In this document: positions 43,480 to 55,060 of the stretch, in pieces | Layout: each line of letters starts with the position of its first letter | Position numbering within the stretch: the stretch's first letter is position 1 | The notes under the pieces: model-generated | Seen by the model: only the letters and a program-made list of their open reading frames with translations | Told to the model about the DNA's origin: nothing | Databases searched by the model: none | Assembly: GCA_030789695.1 (NCBI GenBank) | Contig: CM061142.1 | Location: forward strand, 156,584,714-156,648,713 | Reading direction: 5' to 3' | DNA length: 64,000 bases | Origin: Scilla litardierei | Taxonomy: Eukaryota > Streptophyta > Magnoliopsida > Asparagales > Asparagaceae | Translations under genes and position numbers: made by a program

Positions 43480-45899
43480 GTGTGATTTTGGTGTGCACAT
43501 TTCCTGCACGAGTCCTCTTTGACTCTGGTGCATCGATGTGCATTATTTCTCGGAGCTTCGTGGAGAGGCATTCCTTGTCGACGTCCCCTCTCCCCAAGAG
43601 TTGGAATATCGTTACAGGGAATGGTGTGGTCTCGGTGCATCGTGGTTGCAATTCTTGCTCGTTGGTGGTCTGTGGACATGAGCTTTTCGCTGATTTCATT
43701 GTCCACGACATCATCAACTATGATGCAGTTCTTGGGATGGATTGGCTGGGGAGCTTCTATGCTACGATCGACTGTCGGAGGAAGAAGGTGGTGTTCGAGA
43801 TTCCCGGACATCCAGTATTTGAGTTCAGTCGTGGTAGCAGTTCGCTTGGTCCTGTCAGATTTCGGGCCAGTTCGGTGGAGGCTGTGGCTATGCAGATGGA
43901 GCTGGAGTGGCCAGCTGTGGTGCGAGATTTTGGTGACGTCTTCCCCGAGGAGATGTCTGGTTTGCCGCCTGATCGAGCTCTGGAATTTTCTATCGATCTT
44001 GTTCCAGGTACGCAGCCGATTTCGAAGGCGCCGTATCGTATGGCACCTGCAGAGTTGGAAGAGTTGCGGAAGCAGTTGGATGAGCTTTTGCAGAAGGGTT
44101 ATATTAATCCTAGTGTGTCTCCGTGGGGAGCACCGGTGTTGCTGGTTAAGAAGAAGGATGGTTCGCGTCGCATGTGCGTGGACTATCGGGAGTTGAATGC
44201 GGTGACCATTAAGAATAAATACCCGTTGCCTCGCATCGATGATATTTTTGATCAGCTTGGAGGTTCGAGGGTGTTTTCTATATTGGATTTGAGGAGTGGT
44301 TACCATCAGTTGAAGGTGAAGAAGGGAGATGTTCCGAAGACAGCGTTCAGGACGAAGTATGGACACTATGAGTTTGTGGTTATGCCTTTCGGCGTAACTA
44401 ACGCGCCCGCAGTTTTCATGAATCTGATGAACCTGATTTTCTATGACTTTTTGGATAAGTTTGTCGTTATCTTTATTGACGACATTCTGATCTATTCGAA
44501 GTCGTAGGAAGAGCATGCCTCGCACTTAAGGACGGTGTTGGAGATTTTGAGGAAGCATCGGTTGTATGCTAAGTTTTCGAAGTGCGAGTTTTAGCTGGAT
44601 CGAGTTGCTTTTCTCGGGCATGTGGTGACTGGAGATGGTATTTCAGTGGATCCCGAGAAGATTAGGGCCATCAGGGAGTGGCCTGTTCCGTTGTCAGCGT
44701 CTGAGATTCGGAGTTTTCTTGGACTTGCTGGTTATTATCGGCGATTCATTAAGGACTTTTCTCGTATTGCTGAGCCGATGACCAGGTTGACGCGGAAGGA
44801 TGTTGCTTATGTTTGGTCGGGTGATTGTGGGAGTGCTTTTGGTATTTTGAAGGAGAGGTTGACGACTGCCCCTATTCTTGTTGTGCCTGATCGCAGCGGT
44901 GGATTTGAGATCTTTTGCGATGCTTCTGGCAAGGGTCTCGGTTGTGTGTTGCATCAGCATGGGCATGTGGTGGCGTATGCGTCTCGTCAGCTTAAGGTTC
45001 ATGAGAAGAATTACCCGACGCATGATTTGGAGTTGGCTGCCGTTGTGTTTGCTCTTAAGATTTGGAGGCACTTCTTGCTGAGTGAGAAAGTGAAGATTTT
45101 CACCGATCACAAAAGCTTGAAGTATATTTTCACTCAGAAGGAGCTCAACATGCGACAGCGTCGGTGGTTGGAGCTTATGGCGGATTATGATATTGATTTG
45201 CAGTTTCACCCTGGCAAGGTGAATGTGGTTCCTGACGCTTTGAGTAGGCTTCCCGCGGTGATGATGTTGACCTCGCAGTGGAGATTGCAGCAGGATTTTT
45301 GCGAGTCTGGAGTGGAAATTGTTCTTCCTGGGGAGGCTTCGTCGTTGATGTACATGCATGTACAGTCGACGATCGTGGATCGGATTAAGGCTGGCCAGGC
45401 TGAGGATCCGAAGCTGGGGAGGATTCGGGAGATGGTGGAAGCCGGTCTGCGGACTGACTTTTTGATTCATGAGGATGGCTCGCTGAGGTTTGGAGCCAGG
45501 TTGTGTGTGCCTGTTGGGGATATCAGTGAGGAGCTGATGGTGGAGGCACACAGTTCGCCGTATTCTGTGCATCCTGGTGGCACCAAGATGTACCAGGATC
45601 TTCGTCTGAATTATTGGTGGCATGGTATGAAGAGGAGCGTGGCTCGGAGTGTAGCCAAGTGCTTGGTTTGCCAGCAAGTGAAGGCGGAGCATCATCGTTC
45701 GGCCGGGTTGCTACAACCGATTCCGATTCCGGAGTGGAAGTGGCAACACATCACTATGGATTTCGTGACTGGACTACCTCGGAGTCCGAAGCAGAATGAC
45801 GCGATTTGGTTAATCGTGGATCGATTGACCAAATCTGCGCACTTTATTCCATTCCGAGTGGGACAGTCCACTGAGGCGCTAGCGAGGAGATATATGGAG

Positions 45900-45970
45900 G
45901 TAAAATTCTTTTACTCTCCGTTTTATGTCCTTTTCCTAGTTTGGATAGTGATGTAACGTGAATCGTGCAG
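45900..45970 (+). other. putative intron 2 of G2 gag-pol (71 bp)
   Basis: GT at 45900, AG at 45969-45970. Removal joins RRYME to EVVRLHGVP, phase 0, matching the continuous integrase of other gypsy elements. Confidence 0.75.
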
Positions 45971-47189
45971 GAGGTTGTGCGACTTCATGGAGTCCCTGTG
46001 AGTATCGTGTCTGACAGAGACACGAGGTTCACATCTCAGTTCTGGCAGAGTTTGCAGAAGAGCTTGGGTACGCGTCTGAGTTTCAGCACGGCGTACCATC
46101 CGCAGACGGATGGCCAGTCCGAGAGGACGATTCAGATTTTGGAAGACATGCTGAGGGCGTGCATGTTGGATTTCAAGGGTTCGTGGGAGGACCATCTACA
46201 CTTGGTGGAGTTTTCCTACAACAACAGCTTCCAGGCGAGTATTGGCATGGCGCCTTTCGCCGCTCTTTATGGGAGGAAATGTCGATCGCCATTGAGTTGG
46301 GATGACGTTGGTGATCGGGAGTTGTTGGGACCTGAGATGATCGTGGAGGCCGTGGATATCGTCAGGAATATTCGGGAGAGGTTGAGAATTTCTCAGGACC
46401 GTTTTAAGCATTGGGCGGATGCTAAACGCCGTCCTTTGGAGTTTCAGCCGGGCGACCATGTGTTCTTGAAGATTTCCCCAAATCGTGGTGTGATTCGTTT
46501 CGGGAAGCGTGGGAAGTTGAACCCGCGATACATTGGACCATTTGACATTTTGGAGAGGGTTGGCGAGGTAGCGTATCGCTTGGCCTTGCCGCCATCTTTG
46601 GAAGGAGTTCACAATGTTTTCCATGTGTCGCAGCTTCGTCGATACATTAGCGATCCGTCTCATGCGGTGGATTTTTCGGAGATTACCGTTCGCCCCGATA
46701 TGACGTATGACCAGCATCCAGTGCAGATTCTGGACAGGCGTCAGAAATCGCTTCGGAACAAGATTGTCAATCTTGTGAGGGTGATGTGGCGACACGGTTC
46801 ACCTGGAGAGTCTACTTGGGAGAATGAGGATGAGATGCGAGAGCGTTTCCCACTTTTGTTTCCGGACTCGTGAGTTTTTGGAAATTCCGAGGACGGAATT
46901 TTTCTTAAGTTGGGGAGGATGTAACGACTGCTTTTCTTGTATCTGATTATAATATAATATAATATGTGTTTTGGTGGATTTTCTCCTCTTGTGTGGTTTT
47001 CGTCTCCGTAGGTTTCATTTTCGATCGATTCGTCGTATTTTCTCGCTTTTTCCTTAAGATTGTCGATTTCGAAGCGTGCCACTCGTGACGGACTTCATAA
47101 CGGTCGTATCTAACTGTTAGATCAAGCCTAGGAGTCTTAGGAATCGATCCCCGGGGCCCCGCGCTCCGTATCGGTACTTTCTGTGCTCA

Positions 47190-47607
47190 TTAGCCGGTGT
47201 AAGAAGGGCCACCGACCGACTAGATGACGATCCAGTCGGTCGGCAATCCTTCTTGGACCGACTAGTTAGCTTTCTAAATTTCTCAGGAGTTACTGTTTAT
47301 CGTTAGTCGGTCTAAGAACGTTGGTTGACCGACTAGGTTGCAAACTAGTCGGTCAACAATGCTTCTTGAACCGACTAACTCATCAAATTATTTTTGTATC
47401 AGTTACTGTTTACTCTTAGTCGGTCTAAGAACGTTCATCGACCGACTAGATGCCAAACTAGTCGGTCAGTATTTGTTCATGGACCGACTAACTCTAGAAT
47501 CCTATTTTCGTTCAGGAGTTACTGTTTGCACTTAGTCGGTCTGCGTTGGTCGACCGACCGACTAGTTGCCAAACTAGTCAGTCAGTGGTTGCTCTTTGAC
47601 CGACTAA
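47190..47607. promoter_or_regulatory. array of eight ACCGAC stem-loops, G2 3' LTR
   Basis: Same array as 39856-40273. One arm near 47576 has AGTCAGTC for AGTCGGTC; otherwise nearly identical. Confidence 0.85.
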
Positions 47608-47936
47608 CCAGTGTCAAAACCCTAATTTCTGGGCAGCCGCCAGCCTAGCCTATTTAAACCCAACCCATTCGACTTCTTCTTCTCCAACACGACCCAAAAC
47701 CCTAAAAACTTCCCCCTTCAGCCCCCATCTTCCTCCAAGCTCCATTTCTTCATTCCAAGCCTCAAATCCATCATCCAATCCATCCATTCACTCCATCTAC
47801 CCCTCATCTTCCCTAAAATCTCACTCAAATCCATCAAATCCCCAAATCCCCCAAAACCCTAGTTTCCCCAAACTTCTCCAATCTCTTCCAGATCTGATCC
47901 TAGGGTTCCCCGGAGTGTTTCTTCCATCTCCTCTCG

Positions 47937-48034
47937 GTAAGAAATCGATCTACCGTTGTTTTCTCAACCTATTTATATTTTTATAAAAGCCCTAATTAAT
48001 TTCATGTGTTTGATGTTTGTTTCCCCCTTAACAG
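47937..48034 (+). other. 98-bp GT-AG intron-like segment in G2 3' LTR
   Basis: Borders and length as in 40603-40700. Confidence 0.5.
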
Positions 48035-48955
48035 CGGTTTCCCCCGTAGATAGCATCCGTGTGACGAAGTAGTCGCCATCCCCAGTGCTAGGCAAGTGAA
48101 ACTTGCCACTTAGGGTTTAGGCCATGTTTTAGGCCATTTGCTTGTTGTAGGCGTAAAAGAGACTAGGCGACGAAATGATACTCGCCTAGGCGCAAATTGG
48201 GGAACTAGCTTGATAACGAAGCTAGTTCCGACATTTAGCATGTTGCACAATTACCATGTCATGTTTACCTTCCATTAACGGTACGCAATTTAATTGCCAT
48301 GTCATTGCATTTTGCCTGTCACGTTTAATTTAAATTAACGGTACACAAATATCTGTTCATGTCTTTGCATAGTGATTATTCATCGTGATTGCGTAGCGCA
48401 CGCTACAATATTATATTCCTGGCTCGTGTTCCAGAAGCGAGCTTAGTGAGTTGGAAACCCCAACGCTCGACACATATGGGTGGGGTAAGAGATAAGCGGC
48501 CTGAGCCCGAGTTGGCTTGATCAGCCACTCCGGCCAGCAGGTGGACTCTCTAGTGCACAAGTGATTATTAGTGATAGAGATAAGCGGCCTGAGCCACGAG
48601 CTGGCCAGCAGGTGGACTCTCTATGCACTAAGTGTTTAACAGTGACAAGTGATTATTAGTGATAGAGATAAGCGGCCTGAGCCACGAGCTGGCCAGCAGG
48701 TGGACTCTCTATGCACTAAGTGATAAGTGATAAGTGATAAGTGATAAGTGATAAGTGTTAAATGATAAGTGATTAGTGATTTGGTAGCTTTTGCTACATT
48801 GTGCATGCTTGCCACTCTTTTAAACTGTTGCATCATACTTAACTGCCATGTCATTGCTTAATACTACAAGTGCTAGGTTGTTAGTTACTTTCAGTTTCCT
48901 TGCCCAAGTCTTTTAGACTTGCTGACATGTGCCCCTTTACTCTTTTGGGTGACAC

Positions 48956-49063
48956 ATGTTAGATCCCGAGCCCGAGTACCTCGTTGAGGACGAGGTGTTC
49001 GCTGACGCCGAGCCTGAGCTTGTGTTTGACGGGGAGTACGTGGACACTGGGGACCAGTCCTAG
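48956..49063 (+). CDS. 35-codon acidic LTR micro-ORF (G2 3' LTR)
   Basis: Identical to the 41636-41743 copy at nucleotide level as read by eye. Confidence 0.5.
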   Translation: MLDPEPEYLVEDEVFADAEPELVFDGEYVDTGDQS

Positions 49064-49409
49064 TGTCTTCGTGTGTTTAACTTTTGTTAGACAGTTGTTT
49101 TGTTATCGGTGCGTAGCACCTATACTTTGTCATGTCGTATTCTTTTGTTGGCCTTGTTCTGGGCCTTTAGACTCTTTTCTTTTGGCCTGGTGGCTTTTCT
49201 GGAGGTTGAACTTATTTTTGATGTTGGACGTTTTGTGAGATGTGGAATTTTATTTCAGTCTCTCCTTGTGTTATTATTGTTATTCTGTTGTGGTTACAGG
49301 GACCTGTTTATGTATTTGTGGACGCTTATCGGGTTTGGGGCTTCACAGCTCCACTCTCGTGTGGACCTTTTCACGTCTCGCCTCCATTTTAGGGAAGCGG
49401 GTCGTGACA

Positions 49410-50457
49410 CCTGCCTCTGCGGAACAAGAGCTGCCCCACGACCAGCAGGAACAGACGCTCGCTGTTGCAACGGCTGAGCTGCAACAGGAGCCCTCCACAG
49501 CTGACCCGCATGCCGACAATCCTTCGCGACATGGGAAGCATCTCCACAAATCAGACACTGGCCCAAAAACTTCCGACATTGATCCTTAATATGGCCAGGC
49601 TTGCCGCAGAAATGGCAAATCTTCAGAATAGGCCCTCCTGGCCTCTTAAACTGAGCAGACTGATTAGGCCTGAATCCAGGTCTAACCACGGCTCTCGCCT
49701 GTTCCACAGGCCTCTTCCCAGCACCAACAACAGACCCCTTCCTCTGGTTCACGAGCAGCTCCTGCCTCTTAGCTGCTACTAGAACCTTCTGATAAGATTC
49801 CCGGTCAGAAGAGGTCACAAAACTCTGGAGCTCCGAAGCAAGCCCCTGCAGGAACCTCTGAGCCTTCTCCTCAGCGTCCTGCACCATCTTTGGTGCAAAC
49901 CGACTCAGCCTCATGAACTCTTGGTGATACATGTCCACCGACGAGTTCCCTTGCTTCAAATCGATAAAACGCTGCAGCATCTCTTCCCTGGCAGCTTTCG
50001 GAAAGAACTCACCATCAAATCTAGCCTTGAAGGTAGCCCAAGTTATCGGCTCCACCAACATCTTCTCTTCCGCATCCCACCAATTCCGAGCATTATCCTT
50101 GAGTTGCCTCTTCGCCAAATCAACCCATCCAGCCGGGGTGATCTTGGTCATCTTCAGATTGTCCTCGATGTTCCGAATCCACTCATCGGCAGCCAGAGGA
50201 CCCTCAGAACCATCAAAATACGCGGGACCCAGCTCCCGAAATTGCTTCGCTCCTGGCTCAGAGCGAGGGGCATCCGGAAGAGCCCGGGCAGCTCGAGCAA
50301 GTGGAGCATTCTGGACTTGCAGGAGCACGCCCTGCTGCACTTGCATCATCTGGAGCATCATCCGCATCATCTCACCGCTGGTGGGTTCCCGCTCAGGCTC
50401 CTCATCATGAGGGAGCGCACCACTACCCCCACCACGGGTGAAACGCCTTCCTGCCAT
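49410..50457 (-). pseudogene. G1 gag, main part, cut by G2
   Basis: ATG at 50457 (MAGRRFTRGGG). Gag core as in G2 (WIRNIEDNLKMTKI, DMYHQEFMRLSRF, RFLQGLASELQSF). Two zinc knuckles, CHFCGKPGHIKDQC and CLICGDASHVAKDC, differ strongly from those of G2 whereas the flanks are almost identical. Interrupted at the CCTGC target site; the end is at 39586-39498. Confidence 0.93.
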
Positions 50458-50945
50458 CTAATGACACAGAGAACGAATCAGATTAGACTCATAGCTTATG
50501 ACTCGGACGTCGAACTTAATTTATTGGACATTATAATATTATTATCGCTATTCCAAAGATCGCAGTTACAGAAGGACCTGCATGGGCCACCAACAAAACC
50601 TGTCACGACCCGCTTCCCTAAAATGGAGGCGAGACGTGAAAAGGTCCGCACGGGAGTGGAGCTGTGAAGCCCCAAACCCGATAAGCGTCAATAAAATATA
50701 AGCAGGTCCCTGTAACCACAACGGAATAACAATAATAACACAAGGAGAGACTGAAATAAAATTCACATCTCAAGAATTGTCCAACATCAACATAAGTCCA
50801 ACATCCAGAAAAGCCACCAGGTTAAAAGAAAAGAGTCTAAGGCCCAGAACAAGGCCAACAAAAGAAACGACATAACAACAAAGTATAGGTGCTACGCACC
50901 GATAACAAAACAACTGTCTAACAAAAGCAAAACACAACGAAGACA

Positions 50946-51053
50946 CTAGGACTGGTCCCCAGTGTCCACGTACTCCCCGTCAAACACAAGCTCGGGCTCG
51001 GCGTCAGCAAACACCTCGTCCTCAACAAGGTACTCAGGCTCAGGATCTAACAT
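50946..51053 (-). CDS. 35-codon acidic LTR micro-ORF (G1 5' LTR)
   Basis: Same peptide as the G2 copies, with five synonymous nucleotide differences and no replacement. Confidence 0.55.
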   Translation of the reverse strand: MLDPEPEYLVEDEVFADAEPELVFDGEYVDTGDQS

Positions 51054-51993
51054 GTGTCACCCAAAAGAGTAAAGGGGCACATGTCAGCAAGTCTAAAAGA
51101 CTTGGGCAAGGAAACTGAAAGTAAGGCAACTAGCAACCTAGCAGTTTTAGTATGCATGACATGGCAGTTATAACATGAGCGCACAATTAAGACATGGCAA
51201 GACAATTTGTACAAGGGAAACAATTAACGGGTCAAGGCAAGAGTATCCAAGCTACTAACATTCTCAATCAATTCACATTGTTGTAGGTGTTATGCCCTTC
51301 GCTGAATGGTACAACATTCAGACCGATCGGCACTAAACACAAATCACGTTTCACGGTTGTTTTGTAGATGTTTGCGCCCTTCGCTGAATGGTAAACATTT
51401 CAGACCGATCGGCACCAAACACTACCCCACCCCAAAGAGTTTACGCCTTACAACTGCAGTTGTTGATCAAACAGACTCCCAGTTGAATGGCCGCTTAACC
51501 CTCACCCCCTATACCCACACGTAATGGAGCCTGGGGTCCCCGCACATTGAGCTCAGCTAGTGAGCCTGGGGTTGCCCCGCACATGGAGCTCGCATTCTTA
51601 GTTCACAATTCAATATATCGAGCGTTGGGGTTAGCAACTCATTATGCCCGCTTCTGGTCACGAGCCAGGAACACAAGTAGTGTAGCGATGCTACACAATC
51701 ACAGAATCACTTAAGGATGCAATGACATGACATTTAAATTGCGTACCGTTAATGAAAGTAAACATGACATGGTAATCGTGCAACATGCTATATGCGTTGG
51801 AACTAGCTTCGTTGTCAAGCTAGTTCCCCAATTTGCGCCTAGGCGAGTATCATTTCGTCGCCTAGCCTCTTTTACGCCTACAACTAGCAAATGGCCTAAA
51901 GCATGGCCTAAACCCTAAGTGGCAAGTTTCACTTGCCTAGCACCAAGGATGACGACCACTTCGTCACACGGACGCCAATCTACGGGGAAATCG

Positions 51994-52091
51994 CTGTTTT
52001 GGGGGAACAATCATTAAATAACATGAAATTACATTAGGGTTTCATAAAAATATAAATAGGTTAAGAAAACAACGGTAGATCGATTTCTTAC
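51994..52091 (-). other. 98-bp GT-AG intron-like segment in G1 5' LTR
   Basis: Donor GGTAAGAAATCG, acceptor AAAACAG on -, 98 bp as in the other LTRs. Confidence 0.55.
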
Positions 52092-52419
52092 CAAGAGGAG
52101 ACGGAAGAAACACTCCGGGGAACCCTAGGATCAGATCTGGAAAAGATTGGAAAAGTTTGGGGAAACTAGGGTTTTGGGGGATTTGGGGATTTTGATGGGT
52201 TTTGGTGGATTTGGGGAAGATGATAGGTAGATGGAGTGAATGGATGGTTTGGATGATGGATTTGAGGCTTGGAATGAAGAAATGAAGCTTGGAGGAAGAT
52301 GGGGGCTGAAGGGGGAAGATTTTAGGGTTTTGGGTCGTGTTGGGGAAGAAGAAAACGATTGGGTTGGGTTTAAATAGGTTGGGCTGGCGGCTGCCCAGAA
52401 ATTAGGGTTTCAACACTAG

Positions 52420-52838
52420 TTAGTCGGTCAAAGAGCAACCACTGACCGACTAGTTTGGCAACTAGTCGGTCGGTTGACCAACGCAGACCGACTAAGTGCA
52501 AACAGTAACTCCTGAACGAAAATAGGATTTTAGAGTTAGTCGGTCCATGAACAAATACTGACCGACTAGTTTAGCATCTAGTCGGTCGATGAACGTTCTT
52601 AGACCGACTAAGAGTAAACAATAGCTGATACAAAAATAAGATGATGAGTTAGTCGGTTAAAGAAGCATTGCCGACCGACTAGTTTGCAACCTAGTCGGTC
52701 AACCAATGTTCTTAGACCGACTAACGATAAACAGTAACTCCTGAATAATTTTAGAAAGCCAACTAGTCGGTCCAAGAAGGATTGCCGACCGACTAAATCG
52801 TCATCTAGTCGGTCGGTGGCCCTTCTTACACCGGCTAA
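52420..52838. promoter_or_regulatory. array of eight ACCGAC stem-loops, G1 5' LTR
   Basis: 419 bp, same organisation as 35255-35673; TATA-like box on - at 52369-52376. Confidence 0.85.
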
Positions 52839-53112
52839 TGAGCACCAAAAGTTCCGATACGGAGCGCGGGGCCCCGGGATCGATTCCTAAGACTCCTAGG
52901 CTTGATCTAATAGTTAGATACGACCGTTATGAAGTCCGTCACGAATGACATACTTCAAAATCGACAATCCTAAGGTAGAAGCGAGAAAATACGACGAATC
53001 GATCGAAAATGAAATCTACGGAGACGAAAACCACACAAGAGGAGAAAATCCACCAAAACATATATTATATTATGTTAAATCCAGATACATGAAAAGCAGT
53101 CGTTACAAGCAA

Positions 53113-54375
53113 TGTGTGAGTAGCCCCTATCTTCAAGTTGGGGCCTTGTACCCTTCTATGTTGCAGCCTTGAAGCACTAGGAGAGTCTTGGACTTTGGGT
53201 TGCGCAAGTAGGGTCGGCAAATAGTAGGGTGCAGTAGTTAGATAGGTCGGCAAGCTATAGGGTGCAGGCTGCAATGGATGGCTCAGAGAAGACTCGGTTC
53301 GTAAGCCGATGTTGGTAGGGTCGGCAAGCAGTATAAGGCTTTCGATTGGTAGCCCAAGTGGGTCGGTCGGTAATGGCAAGTTGGGGGCTCAGCCTCTGGG
53401 TCGACAGTCTATGAAGAGCATGGGTCGACGTTGTTGATGGTGTGAGGGCTTCAATGGGTCGACATCATGGATGACTAGCTGAAGCTCTCGGTCGGCAAGG
53501 GCTCTGATGGCACGGATGGAGCTAGCGGTCGGCAAACTTGCAGTCGGTCGGCAATAGATGTTGGCTTGCTGAAGATCAGTTGTCAGCACTTGCGGCACTT
53601 GTCAAGGAGCGGTCGGCAGATGCTTGCTGCGTGCGATCGGCAGCACAGATGGGGTTTTGGTTGATGCGGTCGACAAGGCTTTTGAGCAGCACCTTTGCGT
53701 GACTTGATGGTGGTATTGACGGCACCTTGATGCTGATTCTCCTTCATAGCAAAGCTCTCTCTTTTCACCAAGTTGGCAATATGATGATGGCAATGAAGAT
53801 TAGAACTTGGAATAGTGGAAGGTATGACTTTTGGCTAAAGGAGCTTGCGGCTTGGGCTTTTTTGTCTTGAGATGATCTTGCTTGCGTGACTTCTCCATGG
53901 GAATATTATTTTGGCCGACTCTTTTGCCTCTCTTAAGATGATGGCTTATATAGGGGATGTGCTAGGGTTTCATGCGGCTAGAAGAGAATCCCAAAGGAGT
54001 TTGAATTCGGCAAGGAGGATATGACAAGGGGAGATGTCAGCATAGGTGAATCCTCTAGCTAGGTAGATTGATGATTTGAAAGAGATTGTATTGGGATATG
54101 ATTTCATCTCCAATTGCAATGCAAATAGGAATTGGATTGGACTCGGAATTTGAGTGGGATTTGCACCAATCACTGATTGATTTGATTCAATCATCTTTGA
54201 TTTAAATTAGATCTCCACATATCTCTCCATATTTGACTAAGTCCAAATTGCAAATGAATTGCAATTTCTCAATCACTTTGACTTAGTCTCTATTTGAGTA
54301 CTTGCGAGCGTGCCATTCCTGAAAACACTTAGCACACACATTAAATCGTTCACACATGTTTGTTATCATCAAACA
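53113..54375 (-). repeat. Sire-like 5' LTR, start part
   Basis: Continues 32839-33447 after G1. On - it begins TGTTTGATGATAACAAAC at 54375. From 53563 on it is the same as the fragment at 4732-5544. TATATAAG box near 53941-53951. The GGTCGGCAA phrase recurs around 53205-53560. Confidence 0.8.
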
Positions 54376-54934
54376 TGAAGTCATCGATCGTTATATCCAA
54401 CTACACGTTGTATCCAACATTGGGTATTTCCCAACGTTTCACGAAAACACCGGGGAATGTTTGGGGCATTTTCCAATGTTTCACGAAAACGCCAGCAAAA
54501 CTGGGGGTTTTGCGCCGTTTCACCAAAATGCCGAGAAAACATTTAGCAACACCCCCTTTTCCCAACGTCTTTCGGCGTTTCGTAAAACGCCGGGAAAATA
54601 TTTGCCAGCACTTCAAAAACACCGGGAAACATTTGCCAGCGCTTCAAAAACGCCGGAAAATGTTTAAAAAACGCTGGCAAAAGTCCTTTTTAAGTACTGT
54701 GAGGTGCCTATATGTAAATTTCAATTAACCTTTGTGTATAATTGAAATTAAGAGAGGTGTAGGTTCCCAATGCAAAAATGTTCTCCTAACTACCCTACAA
54801 CTTTAAAATTCTAACGGAAACTTCTCCGCCATATTCCTATTTATATGCCCCTTGGGAGTTTACGTAAGATATAAAAACATAAAAAAGAAAAGTTACGCTC
54901 TTTTCTTTACTCTCACAAATAGAAGAAGAAACCA
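54376..54934. repeat. spacer with GTTTC/GCCGG repeats, copy 2
   Basis: Same as 5545-6102 with few point changes. Confidence 0.55.
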
Positions 54935-55060
54935 ATGGTGACATTGGTTGTGAAGACGAGTTTGGTTTCTATTGGTGATTCCAATCCCGATCCGAAGAAC
55001 AACGTAATTCCTCCTATTCGATCATATTCCGCCGAAGAAGGTGATGTGTTCATCCCCTAA
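54935..55060 (+). CDS. 41-codon small ORF, copy 2
   Basis: Identical to 6103-6228, with the same purine-rich leader and TATA-like box. Function unknown. Confidence 0.3.
   Translation: MVTLVVKTSLVSIGDSNPDPKNNVIPPIRSYSAEEGDVFIP

Larger units (their letters stand above)
42234..46873 (+). pseudogene. G2 gag-pol, two putative introns and two amber stops
   Basis: Exons 42234-43365, 43480-45899, 45971-46873 (1132, 2420 and 903 nt) give one frame of 1484 codons plus stop. Gag starts MAGRRFTRGGG, has the Retrotrans_gag core (WIRNVEDNLKM, ARNWWDAEEKLL, QGNSSVDMYHQEF) and two CCHC knuckles (CHFCGKEGHVKESC, CIACGDPAHALREC). Protease [19 protein letters not shown], RNase H, integrase HHCC and DDE core, and the chromodomain-like tail follow as in G1. 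TAG at 44505-44507 and 44592-44594 interrupt RT just after the catalytic site, at positions that are sense in G1. Exon sizes equal those of G1 exactly. Polyprotein role inferred from family. Confidence 0.93.
39587..49409 (+). mobile_element. G2: Tekay/Del-type chromovirus inserted in G1 gag
   Basis: 9823 bp, complete. TSD CCTGC at 39582-39586 and 49410-49414. LTRs 39587-42089 and 46920-49409 differ by only about ten point changes noticed by eye plus a heptamer copy number (7 versus 5), so the insertion is recent. Same family as G1 but another subfamily: different LTR middle module and zinc-knuckle block. Two amber stops in RT make it defective. Confidence 0.96.
46920..49409 (+). repeat. G2 3' LTR
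   Basis: 2490 bp, preceded by the polypurine tract TTGGGGAGGA (46910-46919). Hairpin array at 47190-47607, TATA-like box 47651-47658, intron-like segment 47937-48034, micro-ORF 48956-49063. Confidence 0.96.
33448..53107 (-). mobile_element. G1: Tekay/Del-type chromovirus, split by G2
   Basis: On -: 5' LTR 53107-50601, gag 50457-49410, G2 insertion, gag end and pol 39586-35989, 3' LTR 35942-33448. TSD AGCAA at 33443-33447 and 53108-53112. It encodes protease, RT, RNase H, integrase and a C-terminal chromodomain-like tail. Apart from the G2 insertion its frames are open. Its two LTRs differ more than those of G2, as expected for the older host element. Confidence 0.95.
50601..53107 (-). repeat. 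G1 5' LTR
   Basis: 2507 bp; on - starts TGTAACGACTGC at 53107, ends GGGTCGTGACA at 50601, followed inside by GGTTTTGTTGGTGGCCCATG. Contains micro-ORF, intron-like segment, TATA-like box and hairpin array. Confidence 0.95.
31240..54375 (-). mobile_element. Sire-like copia element, 5' LTR and gag only, host of G1
   Basis: On -: LTR from 54375 (TGTTTGATG) to 32839 (GATCCAACA), interrupted by G1; then PBS TGGTATCAGAGC (32836-32825) and a gag of the large coiled-coil type. Everything after the early pol region is missing on the left. Net LTR length is about 1.87 kb. Confidence 0.82.

Noticed and set aside
43476..44525. 349-codon frame on the strand opposite G2 protease/RT (and 38338-39288 opposite G1)
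   Set aside because: It is the antisense shadow of a well-supported RT, with His/Arg/Leu-rich composition and no motif; openness follows from codon use of the sense strand.
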